Shown one piece after another: positions 6,413 to 9,139 of a stretch of DNA of 9,139 bases (position 1 is the first letter of the stretch; every line of letters begins with the position of its first letter). The stretch is from Candidatus Omnitrophota bacterium (GTDB lineage Bacteria; Omnitrophota; Gorgyraeia; Gygaellales; Profunditerraquicolaceae): the NCBI GenBank assembly GCA_016867175.1, contig VGKF01000019.1, positions 1 through 9,139 of the forward strand, read 5' to 3'. Below the pieces are notes generated by a model. It made no database searches. It worked only from the letters and a program-made list of their open reading frames with translations, and had not been told where the DNA came from. The position numbers and the translations under genes were made by a program.

Positions 6413-6950
6413 CCTTCTCCTCCGTCTGTAATCTTATCTTTTTAACCATCTTATCCTTGCTCTTTAATTCTCTGCGCATAGCAGCGGCTATTTTTTTTTC
6501 TCCCAGGCTTTTAAGGTTTATCTCTACGTTAACGCAGGCTGCGGCAAAACCGGATTCCAGAAGCTGGGCTGCCACTGCCACATCACTGATTAAATTCAGA
6601 TTCCCCTTCTTCACTAGCGCCGGGCACAACTTCATCCCTTCAAAAGATAGCCTGGCTACCATTAGAGGGATATTAAGGCTATCGCGTAAATTTTTAGATT
6701 TATAAGCCATTACATCCAAATCCACCAGTTCTAGGAATTTTACCCTTAGACTTTCTGATTTAGAAAATATTTCCTTAAGTTCTTTTTCGTATTTAGCATA
6801 CCTGGACTTACCCAGGGTAAAATTTACTACCATACTGATCAGCGAAGCGCCTAAGGCAGCTACAAGCGCTGCTGCTGAGCCCCCTCCGGGAGCAGGCAAC
6901 TTGGCTGCCAGGTCATCTAAATAATTTTTAAGAGATTTATCACAATACAT
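6390..6950 (-). CDS. fchA: Methenyltetrahydrofolate cyclohydrolase / formiminotetrahydrofolate cyclodeaminase family
   Basis: The product is 186 aa, an all-helical FTCD-C/FchA protein. The family hydrolyses methenyl-THF to formyl-THF reversibly, or deaminates formimino-THF. Given the folD-metF-acsB neighbours, the cyclohydrolase role in the Wood-Ljungdahl methyl branch is the better choice, and no histidine-degradation gene is nearby. Diagnostic segments are LPAPGGGSAAALVAALGASL (18-37), the folate-binding loop; LVDLDVMAY (75-83), with the conserved Asp region; and GNLNLISDVAVAAQLL (116-131) followed by AAACVNVEINL (136-146). It is somewhat shorter than the roughly 210 aa usual for the family, apparently from a shorter loop around 84-95. 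It is the first gene after the promoter at 6991-7018. The Shine-Dalgarno is weak (GGGG about 10 nt upstream). An fchA-folD...metF order is also known from the Acetobacterium woodii methyl-branch cluster. Confidence 0.92.
   Translation of the reverse strand: MYCDKSLKNYLDDLAAKLPAPGGGSAAALVAALGASLISMVVNFTLGKSRYAKYEKELKEIFSKSESLRVKFLELVDLDVMAYKSKNLRDSLNIPLMVARLSFEGMKLCPALVKKGNLNLISDVAVAAQLLESGFAAACVNVEINLKSLGEKKIAAAMRRELKSKDKMVKKIRLQTEEKVGKIIRG
6417..6423 (-). promoter_or_regulatory. Strong ribosome binding site deciding the folD TTG start
   Basis: GGAGGAG on the minus strand (6423-6417) sits inside the end of fchA, with GGAGG 6 nt from the TTG at 6412-6410. There is no competing ATG or GTG at the family N-terminus, so this site fixes an unusual start codon and suggests translational coupling with fchA. 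Confidence 0.8.
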
Positions 6951-6990
6951 CTTTTTTAAACCCCGGCCTTGTATTTTTTAGAATAATCTT

Positions 6991-7018
6991 ATGATATTAT
7001 CTTTTTACTCAATGTCAA
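6991..7018 (-). promoter_or_regulatory. Sigma70-like promoter for the fchA-folD-metF-oxidoreductase-acsB operon
   Basis: On the minus strand there is TTGACA (7018-7013), a perfect -35, then a 16-nt spacer and TATCAT (6996-6991), 5/6 to the -10 consensus. Transcription would begin near 6984, leaving an untranslated leader of about 34 nt before the fchA ATG at 6950. The -35 starts 6 nt past the yraN stop codon, so the C1 genes appear separable from the trmD-yraN block. I see no operator palindrome or riboswitch in the 74-bp gap and no intrinsic terminator after yraN, so readthrough is possible. Confidence 0.65.
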
Positions 7019-7024
7019 TTATAA

Positions 7025-7408
7025 TCAATAGCCGCAGGCTCCGGTTATTTCAAAGGCATCCTGAATCAACTCTGTCTCTATAGAGCCGTTGGGACTAGCT
7101 ACTATTGCTACTACATCAAACCTGGCTTTTTGATCCAGCAGCTTCTTCTCTTTTAAGAAAGCCAGGGCCAGCTGCGCAAGCTTTCTCTTTTTTGCAGGAG
7201 AGAGCGCTTCCTGCGCTAGGCCGAACCTATCTGAGGAGCGGGTCTTTACCTCTATAAAACAATAGGTACCGCGCTCCTTAGCAATAATATCTATCTCGCC
7301 AAGCCTATTTTTGTAGTTCCTAAACAGTACCTTATAGCCGTTCTTCTCTATAAACTGAACTGCTATCTCTTCACCGGATTTACCCAGGTAAATATTATTC
7401 TTAGGCAC
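7025..7408 (-). CDS. yraN: YraN/UPF0102 family protein (endonuclease-like fold)
   Basis: With the GTG start at 7408-7406 the product is 127 aa, close to the usual UPF0102 length. The family has a restriction-endonuclease-like fold, and its cellular role is not well defined. The core is present: GKSGEEIAVQFI (9-20) with E14, YKVLFRNYK (25-33), GEIDIIA (37-43) and CFIEVKTR (50-57), giving the D...ExK nuclease pattern (D40, E53, K55). The frame can be extended to a TTG at 7444 (12 more residues, 139 aa). That start has no Shine-Dalgarno, whereas GTG has AGGAAGAG (7424-7417) about 8 nt upstream and gives the family's normal N-terminus. The GTG start overlaps the rnhB 3' end by 8 bp. rnhB followed by yraN is a frequent pairing in bacteria. 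Confidence 0.9.
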   Translation of the reverse strand: MPKNNIYLGKSGEEIAVQFIEKNGYKVLFRNYKNRLGEIDIIAKERGTYCFIEVKTRSSDRFGLAQEALSPAKKRKLAQLALAFLKEKKLLDQKARFDVVAIVASPNGSIETELIQDAFEITGACGY

Positions 7409-8009
7409 TGCAAAAACTCTTCCTGTGAATATCAGAAGGCCCAAATTTATTTAAGGCCATCCTGTGCGCCTTTGTAGGATAACCCTTATGCCTGCTGAAT
7501 CCGTATTGAGGATAAGCCTTATCGTACAGGCACATGATCCTGTCGCGGGTAACCTTGGCGATTATCGAGGCTGCGGCTATAGACTTAGATTTAGCATCCC
7601 CTTTTATAATATTGCTTAAGGGGAGGCCCGGCCTTAACTTTACATTTCCGTCTACCAGTATATATAGCTGTTTATTTTTCTCTTTTAAATTAGCGCTGAG
7701 CTTTTTTATTGCCTCTTCCATTGCCAGGATAGTTGCCTGCAGAATATTAATGCGGTCGATGACCTTTTCATCTACTATACCGATAGCGAAATCAGATTTT
7801 TTAATGATCTCCGGAAAGGCCTTCTCCCTTTGGAGAGGACTAAGTTTCTTAGAGTCGTCAATACGGTTTTTGAAGGATTGTTTCTTAAGGGCTACTGCTG
7901 CAGCGACTACCGGTCCTGCCAAGGGGCCCCTGCCTGCTTCATCTACGCCTATAATTATCTTATAGCCTTTTTCCCTGAATTTTTTCTCGTAATATACTCC
8001 GCAGCGCAT
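7401..8009 (-). CDS. rnhB: Ribonuclease HII
   Basis: The product is 202 aa, normal for RNase HII, which nicks DNA at embedded ribonucleotides and cuts the RNA of RNA-DNA hybrids. The four catalytic acids are visible: D23 and E24 in GVDEAGRGPLAGPVV (21-35), D120 in ILVDGN (117-122) and D138 in IIKGDAKS (134-141). Further hallmarks are IDDSKKLS (50-57), IAAASIIAKVTRDRIM (144-159) and YGFSRHKGYPT (169-179), which includes the substrate-sensing YGxxxHKGYxT pattern. The ATG at 8009 fits the family N-terminus, though no Shine-Dalgarno is evident in the 31-nt gap after rplS, so translation may depend on coupling to rplS. The 3' end overlaps the preferred yraN start by 8 bp. Confidence 0.97.
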   Translation of the reverse strand: MRCGVYYEKKFREKGYKIIIGVDEAGRGPLAGPVVAAAVALKKQSFKNRIDDSKKLSPLQREKAFPEIIKKSDFAIGIVDEKVIDRINILQATILAMEEAIKKLSANLKEKNKQLYILVDGNVKLRPGLPLSNIIKGDAKSKSIAAASIIAKVTRDRIMCLYDKAYPQYGFSRHKGYPTKAHRMALNKFGPSDIHRKSFCSA

Positions 8010-8040
8010 GCGTAAGAGATAGGACGGGCTGAATACTAGA

Positions 8041-8403
8041 TTATTCTTTAGGCTTATCTTCTGCCTCTTCGATCTTGGTAGCCTGTCTGCCGATTTTACC
8101 GCGCAGATAATAAAGCTTGGACCTGTGCACCTTGCCCGACTTGACTATTTCAATACGCTCGATGTCAGGCGAATAGAGGGGAAAAACTCGCTCTACGCCT
8201 TCGCCATAGCTTACCCTGCGTACGGTAAAATTCTGCCTGATCCCGGAGCCATCCCTTGAGATAACCAGGCCCTCAAATGGATGCAGGCGCACCTTATCAT
8301 CCGCTTCATAAATCTTAGTCATTACTCTAATGGTATCCCCTACTGCAAATCTGGGCATCTCTTTTTTGGTATACTCGGCTTCAAGCATCTTTAACTTATC
8401 CAT
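8041..8403 (-). CDS. rplS: 50S ribosomal protein L19
   Basis: The product is 120 aa, close to the usual 110-120 for bL19, a 50S protein at the 30S-50S interface. The family core is clear: FAVGDTIRVMTKI (19-31), VRLHPFEGLVISRDGSGIRQ (38-57), FTVRRVSYGEGVERVFPLYS (59-78), IERIEIV (81-87) and SKLYYLRGKIGRQA (95-108), followed by an acidic, lysine-rich tail. The ATG is 1 nt after the trmD stop, with GGAG 9 nt upstream inside the trmD 3' end, so the two are probably translated from one message. The trmD-rplS pair is one of the best-conserved gene pairs in bacteria. Confidence 0.98.
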   Translation of the reverse strand: MDKLKMLEAEYTKKEMPRFAVGDTIRVMTKIYEADDKVRLHPFEGLVISRDGSGIRQNFTVRRVSYGEGVERVFPLYSPDIERIEIVKSGKVHRSKLYYLRGKIGRQATKIEEAEDKPKE

Positions 8404-8404
8404 T

Positions 8405-9097
8405 TTACTTATCTCCTTTTTTAATTTTACGTAGAAGGTCGGGCCTTCTCTCTTTTGTGCGTTTTAAAGCCTCTTTCTGCCTCCAGCTGGAAATTTTGGT
8501 ATGGTCTCCTGATAAAAGCAGATCCGGGACTTTCAGGCCGCGAAAATCTGCGGGCCTGGTGTACTGCGGATACTCTAATAGATTACCCTCAAATGACTCA
8601 AAATTCAAGGAATTTTTATCCCCCAGGACTCCCGGCAGAAGCCGCACCAGGGTATCTGTCAAAACCATAGCCGGAAGCTCACCGCCAGTCAGAACATAAT
8701 CCCCTATAGAGATCTCTTCATCTGCCAGATGCTCACCAACACGCTCATCTACCCCCTCGTAATGGCCGCAGATTAAAATCAGATGCTTACAAAGAGAAAG
8801 CCTCTTAGCTACTTTTTGCGTTAATTTTTCTCCCTGCGGGCAGAGTAGGATTACCCGAGCCCTGGCCTCTCTCTTAATTTTCTTTACTGCGTCAAATATC
8901 GGCTGGGCATTCATCACCATCCCCGAGCCTCCACCGAAAGGCCGGTCATCCACTTTACGGTGCTTATCCGAGGTATAACTCCTCAGGTCATGGATATATA
9001 TTTTAACCTTCCCCTTAAGCTGGGCGCGTTTAATAATGGACTCATCCAGCACAGCGGAAAACATCTTTGGGAATATGGTGATTATATCTAGGCGCAT
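8405..9097 (-). CDS. trmD: tRNA (guanine-N1)-methyltransferase, m1G37
   Basis: The product is 230 aa, a SPOUT-fold methyltransferase that methylates G37 of tRNAs with SAM to prevent frameshifting. Motifs in order are TIFPKMF (7-13), DDRPFGGGSGM (50-60), LICGHYEGVDERV (108-120), ISIGDYVLTGGELPAM (129-144), which forms the trefoil-knot SAM site, LLPGVLG (153-159), and LLEYPQYTRPADFRG (173-187) followed by LLSGDHTKI (194-202). The residue before the usual DSF segment, Asp169 in Haemophilus, is Glu here (E167 in FESF), a conservative change. The ATG follows the upstream stop by 3 nt, and the Shine-Dalgarno is weak. The length is slightly below the 240-250 aa of E. coli-type enzymes, but no core motif is lost. 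Confidence 0.98.
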   Translation of the reverse strand: MRLDIITIFPKMFSAVLDESIIKRAQLKGKVKIYIHDLRSYTSDKHRKVDDRPFGGGSGMVMNAQPIFDAVKKIKREARARVILLCPQGEKLTQKVAKRLSLCKHLILICGHYEGVDERVGEHLADEEISIGDYVLTGGELPAMVLTDTLVRLLPGVLGDKNSLNFESFEGNLLEYPQYTRPADFRGLKVPDLLLSGDHTKISSWRQKEALKRTKERRPDLLRKIKKGDK

Positions 9098-9100
9098 ATT

Positions 9101-9139
9101 TTAGGCCTTATAATTATCCAGAAACTCCTTCTTAAACTC
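9101..9139 (-). CDS. C-terminal end of the gene upstream of trmD (partial)
   Basis: Reading the minus strand from the window edge gives 12 codons (ending FLDNYKA) and a TAA at 9103-9101, 3 nt before the trmD ATG. The position is where rimM usually lies in bacterial rpsP-rimM-trmD-rplS clusters, but the visible tail is too short to identify and I cannot match it to RimM. The frame could also be chance, since only 39 nt are available. Confidence 0.4.
   Translation of the reverse strand, partial: EFKKEFLDNYKA

Noticed and set aside
6951..7024. Riboswitch or terminator in the yraN-fchA gap
   Set aside because: The 74 bp are AT-rich and hold the promoter; I found no stable stem-loop and no conserved THF-riboswitch-like pattern.
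7409..7444. Longer yraN with TTG start at 7444
   Set aside because: It has no Shine-Dalgarno, adds 12 residues absent from the family N-terminus and overlaps rnhB by 44 nt; the GTG at 7408 is better supported.
7534..7965. A 143-aa plus-strand frame opposite rnhB
   Set aside because: It is antisense to all four catalytic motifs of RNase HII and has no recognisable domain.

Overview
The window looks like chromosomal DNA of an uncultured anaerobic bacterium that carries the Wood-Ljungdahl (reductive acetyl-CoA) pathway. The acetyl-CoA synthase is of the bacterial (Moorella-like) type and the C1 carrier enzymes are folate-dependent. A secreted TPR protein and short REP-like palindromes ending in GGGACGGTTCTG would fit candidate phyla such as Omnitrophota. 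That placement is a guess from general resemblance, not from a search. All twelve coding regions recognised, two of them cut by the window edges, lie on the minus strand, so the map is best read from high to low coordinates.

Region 1 (9139 to about 7025) is a conserved translation and RNA block: the last 12 codons of an unidentified gene, then trmD (tRNA m1G37 methyltransferase), rplS (ribosomal protein L19), rnhB (RNase HII) and yraN (UPF0102). Spacing is tight and rnhB and yraN overlap by 8 bp. This order is common in bacteria.

Region 2 (about 7018 to 1520) is a C1/acetyl-CoA module with its own sigma70-like promoter (TTGACA-16-TATCAT): fchA (methenyl-THF cyclohydrolase family), folD (methylene-THF dehydrogenase), metF (methylene-THF reductase), an FAD-type oxidoreductase, and acsB (acetyl-CoA synthase). 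fchA/folD and oxidoreductase/acsB overlap, and metF and the oxidoreductase are 2 nt apart, which suggests one translationally coupled operon. The proposed flow is methenyl-THF to methylene-THF to methyl-THF, then a methyl group passed by a corrinoid protein (not in the window) to AcsB, where it joins CO and CoA. FolD lacks the cyclohydrolase lysine, which would make FchA necessary for that step. The oxidoreductase has degraded NAD and FAD motifs and is the least understood gene here. Formyl-THF synthetase, CODH, the corrinoid protein, its methyltransferase and MetV are not in the window.

Region 3 (about 1514 to 1) has a REP-like hairpin right after acsB, a second promoter (TTGACG-17-TATATT) placed so that its transcript would be nearly leaderless, a secreted TPR protein, and the first 191 codons of a DNA polymerase I-type 5'-3' exonuclease domain that runs off the left edge.

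A second, two-unit REP-like element fills the folD-metF gap. I see no tRNA, rRNA, CRISPR array, insertion sequence with a transposase, or riboswitch. There is no gene-free stretch longer than about 110 bp.
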